Shown one piece after another: positions 7,582-16,825 of a stretch of DNA of 64,000 nt. This stretch comes from Devosia ginsengisoli (lineage in GTDB: Bacteria > Pseudomonadota > Alphaproteobacteria > Rhizobiales > Devosiaceae): NCBI RefSeq assembly GCF_007859655.1, contig NZ_CP042304.1:1736001-1800000 (forward strand), read 5' to 3'. The first letter of the stretch is position 1. Each line of letters begins with the position of its first letter. A model generated the notes under the pieces. It ran no database searches, was not told where the DNA came from, and worked only from the letters and a program-made list of their open reading frames with translations. The translations under genes were made by a program, and so were the position numbers.

Positions 7582-9348
7582 TCAGCGGATCATGTTGAGG
7601 GCTTCCTGGAGCATATCGTCAGCCGCGCTGACGATGCGCGTGCCGGCCGCATAGGCCTGCTGCGTCACGATCAGCTTGGTGAACTCGTCGGAAATGTCGG
7701 TATTGGAGGCTTCCAGCGCCCCGCCGATCACGCCCGAGCCGGAGAGATCGAGAATGGCCTCGCCCGATTCCGACGTGCTCGCGAACACACCGCCATCGAG
7801 ACGCTTGAGCTTGTTGATGGCGTTGAACTCGGCCGTCACCACCTGCGCCATGTCGATACGCTCGCCATTGGAGTAGGTCGCCACGACGCGGCCGCTGTCA
7901 TTGATGGCCACCGAGACGAATTCACCGGCGCCATAGCCGTTCTGGTTCAGCGTCGAGACGTTGACCGTGCCATTAACGTCGGCGAACTGCGACACGCCAT
8001 TGGTGTCGTGCTTGAGCTCGACATCGCCCAGATTGACGCCATTGACCGTGAGCCCGGTAATCGTCGCCGTGGGAACGCCCGGCGGAAGCAGCGAGCCGTC
8101 GCCGCGGAAGGTATAGTCCTGGTCGACGCGGGTCCACATCGGCGAGGCGCCGGTCGCGGCGCTGTTCGACATGTAATAGAGGTTCCAGGTATCCGCGCCG
8201 CCCGCAGCCTTGCTGTCCACCTTGGCCCAGCGCAACTGCACGTTGGCCGGAGCGCCGTTCTCGGCATAGACGGTGATGGCGCCGCCAGCGACCGAATTGG
8301 CCTTGAACTCGGCGTCGAGATCGGCCGGGATCGTATCGACATTCGGCCGCGTCGGCGCGCTGGATGCGCCAGCCGTCATGCCAAGGGCAGCCAAGGTGCC
8401 TGCATCGCCTGCCACCGAGAATGAGGCGTGATAATCGGAACCCAGAGTGATCTGCAGATTGCCACCGACAATGCCCACGGTAGCCGTGGACGCGGCCGGA
8501 CCACCGGCCGAGCGCAGCCCCGCCTCCATCGCAGCCAGCGCATCGGCAACGGTGGTCGGTGTGGTGTTTTCGATGTCGATGCCGACATTGGTGCCGGTAT
8601 AGGGCCCCAGGTCGCTGTCATAGAAATCGAACTTAACCGCCGTGCCATTCACCGTGACGGTGAGGGATTCGCCGGCCGTCAGCACGGTATCGGCGTCGGC
8701 ACCCGCCGTCAGCGCGCCGCCTGTCTTGGAGGCCGTGGTGGAGCCGGTGACATAGTCATTCGCCTCCATCAGCTCGCTATTATAGATGGTGGCATTGTAG
8801 CCGGTATTCTTCGGCAGTTGCGGCAGGTTGGCCTGGTAGTTGACCCGGGTCGTTGCCTGCGCCGGCAGGAAATTGTTGGAGAGCTTGATCACTTCGGGCA
8901 CCGAGCCCGAAATGTTGCCGGTCAGCGTGTCGATCGGCAGGCCCTTGAGATAGTAGCCGGCGCCGTTGACCAACAGACCATCCTTGTCGATCTCGAAATC
9001 GCCGCGGCGGGTGTAGAAATTCGTGCCGGCGAACACCGCATTGCCGTCCGACTGGCCGATCTTGGGTTCGACGACGAAGAAGCCGTTGGAATTGAGCGCG
9101 ATGAAGGTCTCGTTCGACACCGTCTTGATATCGCCCTGCACGTCATTGGTGCCGCGCGACTGGGCCAGCACAGCGCCGGGCACCTGGCGCGAAATCGGCG
9201 CATCGGGAATGAGATCGAGGAAATCGGTCTCGATCCGCTTGTAACCTGTGGTCTGAGAGTTCGCGATATTGCCCGAAATGTTCTCCAGCGCGTGGGCCTG
9301 GGCCCGCAGACCGGTCACCGCACTGGAAAGAGCGCCATAAATGCCCAT
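7582..9348 (-). CDS. flgE: Flagellar hook protein FlgE
   Basis: FlgE polymerises into the hook, the universal joint of the flagellum. I place the start at the ATG at 9348, which gives the conserved N-terminus MGIYGALSSAVTGL and 588 aa. The reading frame is open for 43 further codons upstream, but these look like leader sequence. The rod-family motif SGNIANSQTTGYKR is at about residue 30, the FlgE variable domains fill the middle, and the C-terminus carries the Flg_bbr_C motif (LIVTQQAYAAGTRI). It heads the leftward flgE-flgK-flgL operon. Confidence 0.95.
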   Translation of the reverse strand: MGIYGALSSAVTGLRAQAHALENISGNIANSQTTGYKRIETDFLDLIPDAPISRQVPGAVLAQSRGTNDVQGDIKTVSNETFIALNSNGFFVVEPKIGQSDGNAVFAGTNFYTRRGDFEIDKDGLLVNGAGYYLKGLPIDTLTGNISGSVPEVIKLSNNFLPAQATTRVNYQANLPQLPKNTGYNATIYNSELMEANDYVTGSTTASKTGGALTAGADADTVLTAGESLTVTVNGTAVKFDFYDSDLGPYTGTNVGIDIENTTPTTVADALAAMEAGLRSAGGPAASTATVGIVGGNLQITLGSDYHASFSVAGDAGTLAALGMTAGASSAPTRPNVDTIPADLDAEFKANSVAGGAITVYAENGAPANVQLRWAKVDSKAAGGADTWNLYYMSNSAATGASPMWTRVDQDYTFRGDGSLLPPGVPTATITGLTVNGVNLGDVELKHDTNGVSQFADVNGTVNVSTLNQNGYGAGEFVSVAINDSGRVVATYSNGERIDMAQVVTAEFNAINKLKRLDGGVFASTSESGEAILDLSGSGVIGGALEASNTDISDEFTKLIVTQQAYAAGTRIVSAADDMLQEALNMIR

Positions 9349-9576
9349 GTGAAACTCCGTAAAACCCGTTTGCGTCGCCGGACGCGTTCGCCATGATTGA
9401 TGCAAACGGGATGCCAACTCGGGGGAGTGTTGAATCTGTTGGGCTTTTTGGTTCGACCAGCCGAAATGTGGCGACATATCGGCAATTGAGTCCGAGCCAG
9501 GCGGCAGAAATTGCCGCCCGCTTGTTAAGACGGGGCGCTTGCATTAATGCAGGGGCCTGAAATTCCGGGGCATTCC

Positions 9577-10443
9577 ATGCTGTTCAGTAGTGCCGATGAG
9601 TTCGTGAAAGCGCCGCGCCGCGCCGTGACGGTGTTCGGCATGGCCGGCGTCGGCAAGACGCGGCTGTCCAACATGCTGCGCGCCAGCAAGTGGTTTCACT
9701 ACTCGGCCGACTATCGCATCGGTACGCGCTATATGGGCGAATATATCGTCGACAACTTCAAGCTCGAGGCGATGAAGGTGCCGTTCCTGGCCGAACTGCT
9801 GCGGTCGGACTCGATCTATATCTCGTCCAACATCACCTTCGACAATCTCGATCCGCTATCGACCTATCTCGGCACGCCCGGCAATCCCGACAAGGGCGGC
9901 CTGCCGCTGGCCGAATACCAGCGCCGGCAGGAGCAGCACAGGATCGCCGAAGTCGATGCGCTCAAGGACGTGCCGCATTTCATCGAGCGCGCCAAGGCGC
10001 TCTATGGCTATGACGATTTCATTGCCGATACCGGCGGTTCGCTGATCGAAGTGATCGACCCCACCGACCCCGAAGACCCCGTGGTCAAGACCCTGGCAGC
10101 CTCGACTGCCCTGCTCTATATCCGCGGCACCACAAAGGACACGACCGAACTGGTGCGTCGCTTCCGGCAATCGCCCAAACCCATGTATTATCGCCCGCCC
10201 TTCCTCATCGAGAAATGGGCCGAGTACAAGCTGATCAACGGCATTGTGGAAGATTGCGACGTCGACCCACTGGGCTTTGGCGCCTGGGGCTTCGAGGCTT
10301 TGTTGCATGACCGGCTGCCGCGCTACCAGGCGCTGGCCGACAATTTCGGCTATGTGGTCGAAGCATCGGACCTGGCCACGGTCCGCGACGGCGACGAATT
10401 CATCGATCTCATGGCCGCCGCGATCGAGCAGCGAATGCGTTAG
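9577..10443 (+). CDS. P-loop ATPase/kinase-like protein of unknown role
   Basis: The protein carries a clear Walker A motif near its N-terminus (FGMAGVGKTRLSN), followed by nucleotide-kinase-like helices. No transporter or regulator domain is visible. I chose the ATG at 9577 (MLFSSADEF) because the P-loop then sits about 20 residues in, as in related proteins; an in-frame ATG at 9547 would add 10 residues. It is 67 bp upstream of metA on the same strand and may be co-transcribed. The substrate is unknown. Confidence 0.8.
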   Translation: MLFSSADEFVKAPRRAVTVFGMAGVGKTRLSNMLRASKWFHYSADYRIGTRYMGEYIVDNFKLEAMKVPFLAELLRSDSIYISSNITFDNLDPLSTYLGTPGNPDKGGLPLAEYQRRQEQHRIAEVDALKDVPHFIERAKALYGYDDFIADTGGSLIEVIDPTDPEDPVVKTLAASTALLYIRGTTKDTTELVRRFRQSPKPMYYRPPFLIEKWAEYKLINGIVEDCDVDPLGFGAWGFEALLHDRLPRYQALADNFGYVVEASDLATVRDGDEFIDLMAAAIEQRMR

Positions 10444-10510
10444 CGCGGGCTCCACTGGAGACGCGCCACGCCTGAATCGCTTTTCGATCAAACTCGTTCA
10501 AGAGGCTGAT

Positions 10511-11431
10511 ATGCCTATCCGAATTCCCGACAACCTGCCCGCCCGCAAGACCCTCGAAGACGAGGGCGTCAATGTGATGGATTCCGCCCGCGCCGCGCGG
10601 CAGGACATCCGTCCGCTCGAAATCGGCCTGCTCAACCTGATGCCCAACAAGGAGCGCACCGAAACCCAGTTCACCCGTCTCATCGGCTCGACGCCGCTGC
10701 AGGTCGATCTGACGCTGGTGCGCGTCACCGAGCACCAGTCCAAGAATACGTCCGAGGACTATCTCAAGGCCTTCTACAAGACCTGGGACGAGGTGCGGGA
10801 GAAGAAGTTCGACGGTTTCATCGTCACCGGTGCGCCCATCGCCAACATTCCCTTCGAGGAGGTGCGTTACTGGCCCGAAATGCTCGAAATCATGGATTGG
10901 ACGCAGACCAATGTGCACCACACCATGTTCATCTGCTGGGGCGCCCAGGCGGCTTTGGACCATTTCCACGGCGCCAAGCGCTACCGCATGCCCGAAAAGG
11001 CCTTCGGCGTATTCCGCCACCAGGTGATCAACCCGCGCTCGCCCTTCCTGCGCGGCTTTTCGGACAGCCCGATGATCCCGGTATCGCGCTATAACGACAT
11101 CGACCGGACCACTCTGGGGCCTGACCTCGAAGTGTTGATCGACAATCCCGAGATTGGCGTGTCGATGCTGGGCGACCAGAAGCACCGGGCGGTGCATTTC
11201 CTCAACCACCTGGAATATGACAACCGCTCGCTGGCCGATGAATATGAGCGCGACATCAGTGCCGGGCTGGACACGCAACCGCCGGCAAATCTCTATCCCA
11301 ATGGCGACACCAGCCAGACGCCGGAAAACCGCTGGCGCAGCCATGCCCACCTGCTGTTCCAGAACTGGATCAACGAGATCTACCAGACCACGCCCTATGA
11401 GATGGACAAGATCGGTAGCGGCAAAGAATAG
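10511..11431 (+). CDS. metA: Homoserine O-acyltransferase MetA
   Basis: MetA acylates homoserine with acetyl-CoA or succinyl-CoA in the first committed step of methionine synthesis. The 306-aa protein aligns with E. coli MetA from its first residues (MPIRIPDNLPARK). The catalytic Cys142 is present in FICWGAQ, and the His and Glu of the triad are H233 and E235 in NHLEYD. Residue 111, which selects the acyl donor (Glu for acetyl, Gly for succinyl), is Ala here. The start is the first ATG after the upstream ATPase gene. No SAM riboswitch could be recognised in the 67-nt leader. Confidence 0.95.
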   Translation: MPIRIPDNLPARKTLEDEGVNVMDSARAARQDIRPLEIGLLNLMPNKERTETQFTRLIGSTPLQVDLTLVRVTEHQSKNTSEDYLKAFYKTWDEVREKKFDGFIVTGAPIANIPFEEVRYWPEMLEIMDWTQTNVHHTMFICWGAQAALDHFHGAKRYRMPEKAFGVFRHQVINPRSPFLRGFSDSPMIPVSRYNDIDRTTLGPDLEVLIDNPEIGVSMLGDQKHRAVHFLNHLEYDNRSLADEYERDISAGLDTQPPANLYPNGDTSQTPENRWRSHAHLLFQNWINEIYQTTPYEMDKIGSGKE

Positions 11432-11443
11432 AGTCTTTGGTGG

Positions 11444-11564
11444 ATACCCCCTCTCTAACCTCCCCCTGATAGGGGGGAGGAATCCGACCGGCGCGCGGGG
11501 CAAGATCCAGACGCAAACTCGATCTGTTCCTCCCCCTTTTCAGGGGGAGGCTAGGAGGGGGTAC
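11444..11564. repeat. Inverted-repeat intergenic element
   Basis: Two arms of about 40 nt, each itself hairpin-forming (cctccccct - agggggagg), face each other at 11444-11482 and 11525-11564. They flank a spacer of about 40 nt. The element sits between metA and ycjX and may also end the metA transcript, although no T run follows either hairpin. Confidence 0.7.
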
Positions 11565-11653
11565 TCTTTGGCGTAGCCTATGTTGAAGTAACGCAAATGC
11601 TTGAACCGCCGCCACAAATCCCTATCTTGCGCAGGGACAAGTGAGACAAAAGC

Positions 11654-13105
11654 GTGCCCCAGCCTCCCACGACCATCGTCGACGAACTGGGCATTGCCCT
11701 GTCCAACCTGGCCGATGCCGCCACGGGCGCCTTTACCCCGACATTGCGGCTGGGCGTGACCGGCCTCAGCCGGGCCGGCAAGACCATCTTCATCACCGCC
11801 TTGGTGCATAACCTGCTGACCGGTGGCCGCCTGCCCGGCTTTGCGCCTTTGGCCGAAGGCCGTTTCATCGGCGCAAGACTGGCGGAATATCCCGATGCGA
11901 CCATTCCCCGCTTCGCCTATGAGCAGCATCTCGAAGCGCTGACCGGCAAGACCCCGACCTGGCCGGAAAGCACGCGGCGGATTTCCCAGCTTCGCGTGGT
12001 GCTGAAATTCCAGTCCAAGCACTGGTATTCGGGCATGACCGGGCCATCGACGGTCAATCTCGATATCGTCGACTATCCCGGCGAATGGCTGCTCGACCTG
12101 CCTTTGCTGGGCCTGAGCTTTGCCGAATGGAGCGCCGAGGCACTGGACCGCGCCGACCGGCCGGGTTCGGGCAAGGAGGCAGGGCCGTTCCTCGACCTGC
12201 TCGAAAGCATCGATCCGCTCAAGGAAGCCAATGACCTCGACGCGGAAAAGCTGGCTGCTGCCTTCACCGACTATCTGCGCAAGAGTCGCGAACATCAGGC
12301 GCTCTCGACGCTACCGCCCGGCCGCTTCCTGCTGCCGGGAGACCTGGAGGGCTCGCCCGCGCTGACCTTCGCGCCGCTACCGCCACAACGGCAGGCCATT
12401 CGCGGCAACAGCCTCTATGCCATGCTGGAGCACCGCTACGAGGCCTATAAGGACCGCATCGTACGTCCCTTCTTCCGCGACCACTTTGCCCGGCTGGATC
12501 GCCAGATCGTGCTGGTGGATGCCCTGCGGGCGCTCAATACCGGCCCGGCCGCTGTGGCCGACCTCGAGACGGCGCTGACATCGGTGCTCGCCTGCTTCCG
12601 CCAGGGCGAGACCAATCCGCTGCTGCGCCCCTTCGTGCGCAAGATCGACCGGATATTGTTCGCGGCCACCAAGGCCGACCATGTGCATCACACCAGCCAT
12701 GACCGGCTGGAAGCCATTCTCAATCGCCTTGTGGCCAATGCCGGCAAACGCGCCCGCTTTGCCGGCGCCGAAGTCAAATCCATCGCCATGGCCGGCATCC
12801 GCGCCACGCGCGAGGGCACGATATCGGAGGGCGGCGAGACGCTGCCCACCATTATCGGCACGCCGATGAAGGGCGAGACGCTTGACGGCGTGACCTATGA
12901 CGGCAAGACGGAAATCGCCTTGTTTCCCGGTGACTTGCCGGAACGGCCGGATTCATTGTTCGAGGACGGCACGCCCGTCGCGCTCAATTTCCTGCGCTTC
13001 ACGCCGCCGCAAAAACTCGACCGCAACGCCAATGGCGACGTGGTGCTGCCCCATATCCGCTTCGACCGGGCGCTCGATTATCTGGTGGGAGACTGGCTCG
13101 CATGA
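11654..13105 (+). CDS. ycjX: YcjX-family P-loop GTPase-like protein (DUF463)
   Basis: The 483-aa protein belongs to the YcjX family of putative stress-related GTP-binding proteins. The P-loop is GLSRAGKTIFITALVHNL at about residue 37, and DIVDYPGEWLLD is a Walker B/G3-like segment at about 138. I use a GTG start because it gives the family's N-terminal length; the ribosome-binding site is weak. The stop overlaps the next start (ATGA), so it is translationally coupled to the ycjF-like gene, its usual partner. Confidence 0.9.
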   Translation: MPQPPTTIVDELGIALSNLADAATGAFTPTLRLGVTGLSRAGKTIFITALVHNLLTGGRLPGFAPLAEGRFIGARLAEYPDATIPRFAYEQHLEALTGKTPTWPESTRRISQLRVVLKFQSKHWYSGMTGPSTVNLDIVDYPGEWLLDLPLLGLSFAEWSAEALDRADRPGSGKEAGPFLDLLESIDPLKEANDLDAEKLAAAFTDYLRKSREHQALSTLPPGRFLLPGDLEGSPALTFAPLPPQRQAIRGNSLYAMLEHRYEAYKDRIVRPFFRDHFARLDRQIVLVDALRALNTGPAAVADLETALTSVLACFRQGETNPLLRPFVRKIDRILFAATKADHVHHTSHDRLEAILNRLVANAGKRARFAGAEVKSIAMAGIRATREGTISEGGETLPTIIGTPMKGETLDGVTYDGKTEIALFPGDLPERPDSLFEDGTPVALNFLRFTPPQKLDRNANGDVVLPHIRFDRALDYLVGDWLA

Positions 13106-14112
13106 AACGCCCCATCGCCCGCCCGACTGCACCGACTGACGACGCCCCCGAGCCCTTCCGCGCACCGCGGGCCTTCGCGCCGGCCAAGGTGGAGATCGTT
13201 GAGCCGGAATTCGATGCGGCAACCGACGAAACGCTGATCGCGCCGGCTCCCCGCCGCATGGGCTGGGTCGGGCGACTGGCCTGGACGGCCGGCGGCATAT
13301 TGGTCTCGGCCGGGCTGGGCCTTGCCGCCGACCGGCTGATCCGCGACCTGTTTGCCGCCAATGAATGGCTGGGCTGGTTGGGGCTTGGCGTGCTGGGCAT
13401 CTTCCTCATCGCGGTGCTGGCGCTGGCCGCCCGCGAAATCTTCGCCCTGCGCCGCCTGCGCGTGCTCGATGCCTTGCGGCGCGACGCGGCAGCGGCCATC
13501 GCCGACAACGATGGCCACAAGGCAAAGCACGTCGTCAGCAGCCTTGAAGCCATCTATGCTGGCCGGCCCGATCTGGCGCGGGCCCGGCAGGGCGTGGCCG
13601 ACAACCTGCCCCATATGTTCGACGGCCACGAAATGATCGCGCTGGCGGAACGCAGCCTGATGGCGCCGCTCGATGCACGGGCCAAGGTGCTGACAGCGGC
13701 CTCGGCCCGCCGCGTGGCGCTGGTGACGACCGTGTCGCCGCGCGCATTGGTCGATATTGCTTTCGTCATCTATGAGAGCTTTCGCCTCTCGGGGGCCATT
13801 GCGCGGCTCTACGGCGCCCGCCCGGGCTTTTTCGGCTCGTGGCGGCTGCTAGGGGCCATCCTGACCCATCTGGCCGTCACCGGCGGCCTGGTGCTGACCG
13901 ATGGCGTGGTGGAGCAACTGGTGGGTCAGGGGCTGGCGGCCAAGCTCTCGGCGCGACTGGGCGAGGGCGTGGTCAATGGCTTGATGACGGTGCGGGTCGG
14001 CATCGCCGCCATGCGCGTGGTCCGCCCCCTGCCCTTCGAGACGCAGAAACAGCCCATGGTGCGGGACTTCATTCCCGAGCTGACCAACCTGGCCGGCGAC
14101 GTAGCCAAATAG
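13102..14112 (+). CDS. ycjF: YcjF-like DUF697/TIGR01620 membrane protein
   Basis: This 336-aa protein is the usual partner of YcjX. It has a charged N-terminal about 50 residues, two hydrophobic membrane segments (about 55-78 and 91-112) and a C-terminal DUF697-type region containing further hydrophobic helices (SWRLLGAILTHLAVTGGLVL). It probably sits in the inner membrane. The 4-nt overlap with ycjX indicates co-translation. The function of the pair is not firmly known; in E. coli it neighbours phage-shock genes. Confidence 0.88.
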   Translation: MKRPIARPTAPTDDAPEPFRAPRAFAPAKVEIVEPEFDAATDETLIAPAPRRMGWVGRLAWTAGGILVSAGLGLAADRLIRDLFAANEWLGWLGLGVLGIFLIAVLALAAREIFALRRLRVLDALRRDAAAAIADNDGHKAKHVVSSLEAIYAGRPDLARARQGVADNLPHMFDGHEMIALAERSLMAPLDARAKVLTAASARRVALVTTVSPRALVDIAFVIYESFRLSGAIARLYGARPGFFGSWRLLGAILTHLAVTGGLVLTDGVVEQLVGQGLAAKLSARLGEGVVNGLMTVRVGIAAMRVVRPLPFETQKQPMVRDFIPELTNLAGDVAK

Positions 14113-14116
14113 CCGG

Positions 14117-14437
14117 TCAGTCCTTGGCGGCGCTCGGTGCCAGGGTCAGCTTGAGGCCGTCGATCGCGTCGCTGCACAGGATCTGGCAGCAGAGCCGGGA
14201 GTTGGAGCGGACATCGCCGACGCTGTCGAGCATGTCCTCCTCCTCGTCGCTGGGGGCGCCGACCACGTCGAGCCAGTCCTTGTCGACATAGACATGGCAG
14301 GTGGCGCAGCTCATGGCGCCACCGCATTCGGCCTTGATATTGAGGCCCCAGTCGCGGATGACCTCCATGACGCGCCAGCCCTCGAGCCCTTCGAGCTCGT
14401 GGTTTTCGCCGGCCTGGTCGGTGACATGGATGATCAT
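14117..14437 (-). CDS. 2Fe-2S ferredoxin (adrenodoxin type)
   Basis: This is a small electron carrier of 106 aa. Cluster ligands are C38, C44 and C47 (ECGGAMSCATC) and C84 (LCCQI), the spacing of vertebrate/bacterial-type 2Fe-2S ferredoxins. I use the ATG at 14437; a TTG eight codons upstream would overlap the reductase gene. It follows the ferredoxin reductase by 16 nt and is the last gene of the leftward sulfur-assimilation run. A likely role is to accept electrons from that reductase; passing them to the siroheme reductase is an inference. Confidence 0.92.
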   Translation of the reverse strand: MIIHVTDQAGENHELEGLEGWRVMEVIRDWGLNIKAECGGAMSCATCHVYVDKDWLDVVGAPSDEEEDMLDSVGDVRSNSRLCCQILCSDAIDGLKLTLAPSAAKD

Positions 14438-14453
14438 GGGCGGGTTCTCAACT

Positions 14454-15485
<1,032 letters not shown>

Positions 15486-15550
15486 TCAAAGTCCGTTTTC
15501 GCCGGGGCGTCAAGGGCCCCGGGTAATATGAGTAACGCGATCCACTTACC

Positions 15551-16825
15551 TTAGTGGACGCGTCGAAGGAAGGGGCGAGTGCCGACGGGGACTTCCGCGG
15601 TACCGACTGGCTGGTAGAACAGCGCCACCTCGGGCAGCCTGTCCTCGATGAGCGCCTGGCGGGTCGGCTCGTGGGTGACCACGAAGGCGGTGAAGCCGCA
15701 CCGCCGCATCAGCGGAATCTGGTCCTGCAACACGTCACCAATGGCCCTGATTTCGTTAGCGTACTGGTAACGTTGAGACAGCAGACGTGCGGTTGAGTAG
15801 CCACGACCATCGGTGAAGCCGGGGAACTTGATGGCGATGGAGGCAAAGCGCCCGACATCGGCTTCCACGTCCTCGATACTCTCGCCCGGCGACACCAGCA
15901 GGCCCAGCGGATGCGGGTTGGCCAGGAAGGCCGCCTTGTTGGCAAGAAACACCGCCAGCGGAACATGGGTATAGCTGGCCGTGGCCGGATCGCTCCCCTC
16001 GGTCCACTCATGGAACGGGTCGGCAATGAAGGCGCCATTCTTCCACAGCGTATGGCGGGTCGCGGCAGTCATCGGCGAGGCGATCGCTCCGTTGAAATCG
16101 AAATGAATGCCGCATTCCTTCTTGTTGAGGCCGCGCCAGCGTCCGGCGCGCGGGTCCTCGCCCTCGGCAACCACCGAGGTGCAGGGCGCGCAGCCGATCG
16201 ACTTGTAGCCCTTAGCGAACAGCGGATGCTCGGGCAAGCCGTGGTCGATTTTGTACTGGTTGACGTCGGCATCGGTGAAATAGGCCAGCGGGTTGACCTT
16301 GATACGGTCATCGCTGGTCAGTTCGAAATGCGGCAGCACGCCGCGTTCCTTGGTCTGGAAACGCTTGCGCCCGGTGACCCAGCCGCCGAACTGCTCGGTG
16401 ATCGGCTCCAGCGGTTCGGTCTTGCGGATATGGCAGCAGGAATCCGGATCAGTCTCCCACAGGTCGCCATTGGGATCGAAGCGCTTCACGTCCGCCACGG
16501 CGGGCCGGATGGCGTGGACATTGATGAGGCCGAGATGCTTTTTCAGCGTCTCGACATAGTCGAGCGTCTCGCGGAAGTGCTTGCCCGTTTCAAGGAAATA
16601 GACCGGCATGGACGGATCGACCTGCGCCACCAGATGCAGCAGCACGGCGGAATCGGCGCCAAAGGATGAAACGATGGCGAGATCATCAGGCAGCACGTCG
16701 CTGATGGCATAGCGCAGCACGCCCAGCGCATCCATGTCGTCGAACATGCCGTTGAGGGCGACAATGCCGAGGGCGCGCAGCTTGTCATGCGCGGGCTGGA
16801 CGGGGGCGAGCTTAGGCAGCGCCAT
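15551..16825 (-). CDS. cysH: Fusion of adenylyl-sulfate reductase (CysH) and DUF934
   Basis: This is a continuous 424-codon frame with two parts. Residues 1-250 are a CysH reductase: PP-loop SFGADSAVLLH, the two Cys pairs C130-C131 and C212/C215 that bind a 4Fe-4S cluster in APS reductases, and the catalytic KKECGIHF near the end (C238). Residues about 270-424 are a DUF934 protein (DGRGYSTARLLSQRY, EIRAIGDVLQDQ, RRCGF). DUF934 usually is the next gene, so this is a fusion. The four-cysteine set points to APS rather than PAPS. The start overlaps cysI by 14 nt. The DUF934 half has no known reaction. Confidence 0.93.
   Translation of the reverse strand: MALPKLAPVQPAHDKLRALGIVALNGMFDDMDALGVLRYAISDVLPDDLAIVSSFGADSAVLLHLVAQVDPSMPVYFLETGKHFRETLDYVETLKKHLGLINVHAIRPAVADVKRFDPNGDLWETDPDSCCHIRKTEPLEPITEQFGGWVTGRKRFQTKERGVLPHFELTSDDRIKVNPLAYFTDADVNQYKIDHGLPEHPLFAKGYKSIGCAPCTSVVAEGEDPRAGRWRGLNKKECGIHFDFNGAIASPMTAATRHTLWKNGAFIADPFHEWTEGSDPATASYTHVPLAVFLANKAAFLANPHPLGLLVSPGESIEDVEADVGRFASIAIKFPGFTDGRGYSTARLLSQRYQYANEIRAIGDVLQDQIPLMRRCGFTAFVVTHEPTRQALIEDRLPEVALFYQPVGTAEVPVGTRPFLRRVH

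Noticed and set aside
10444..10510. SAM-II riboswitch before metA
   Set aside because: Such a riboswitch often precedes metA in alphaproteobacteria, but I could not recognise its conserved core in these 67 nt. A covariance-model search could overturn this.
15494..15528. Hairpin between cysH-DUF934 and the ferredoxin reductase as a terminator
   Set aside because: The ccggggc/gccccgg stem is present, but no T run follows in the direction of transcription, so operon separation is not supported.
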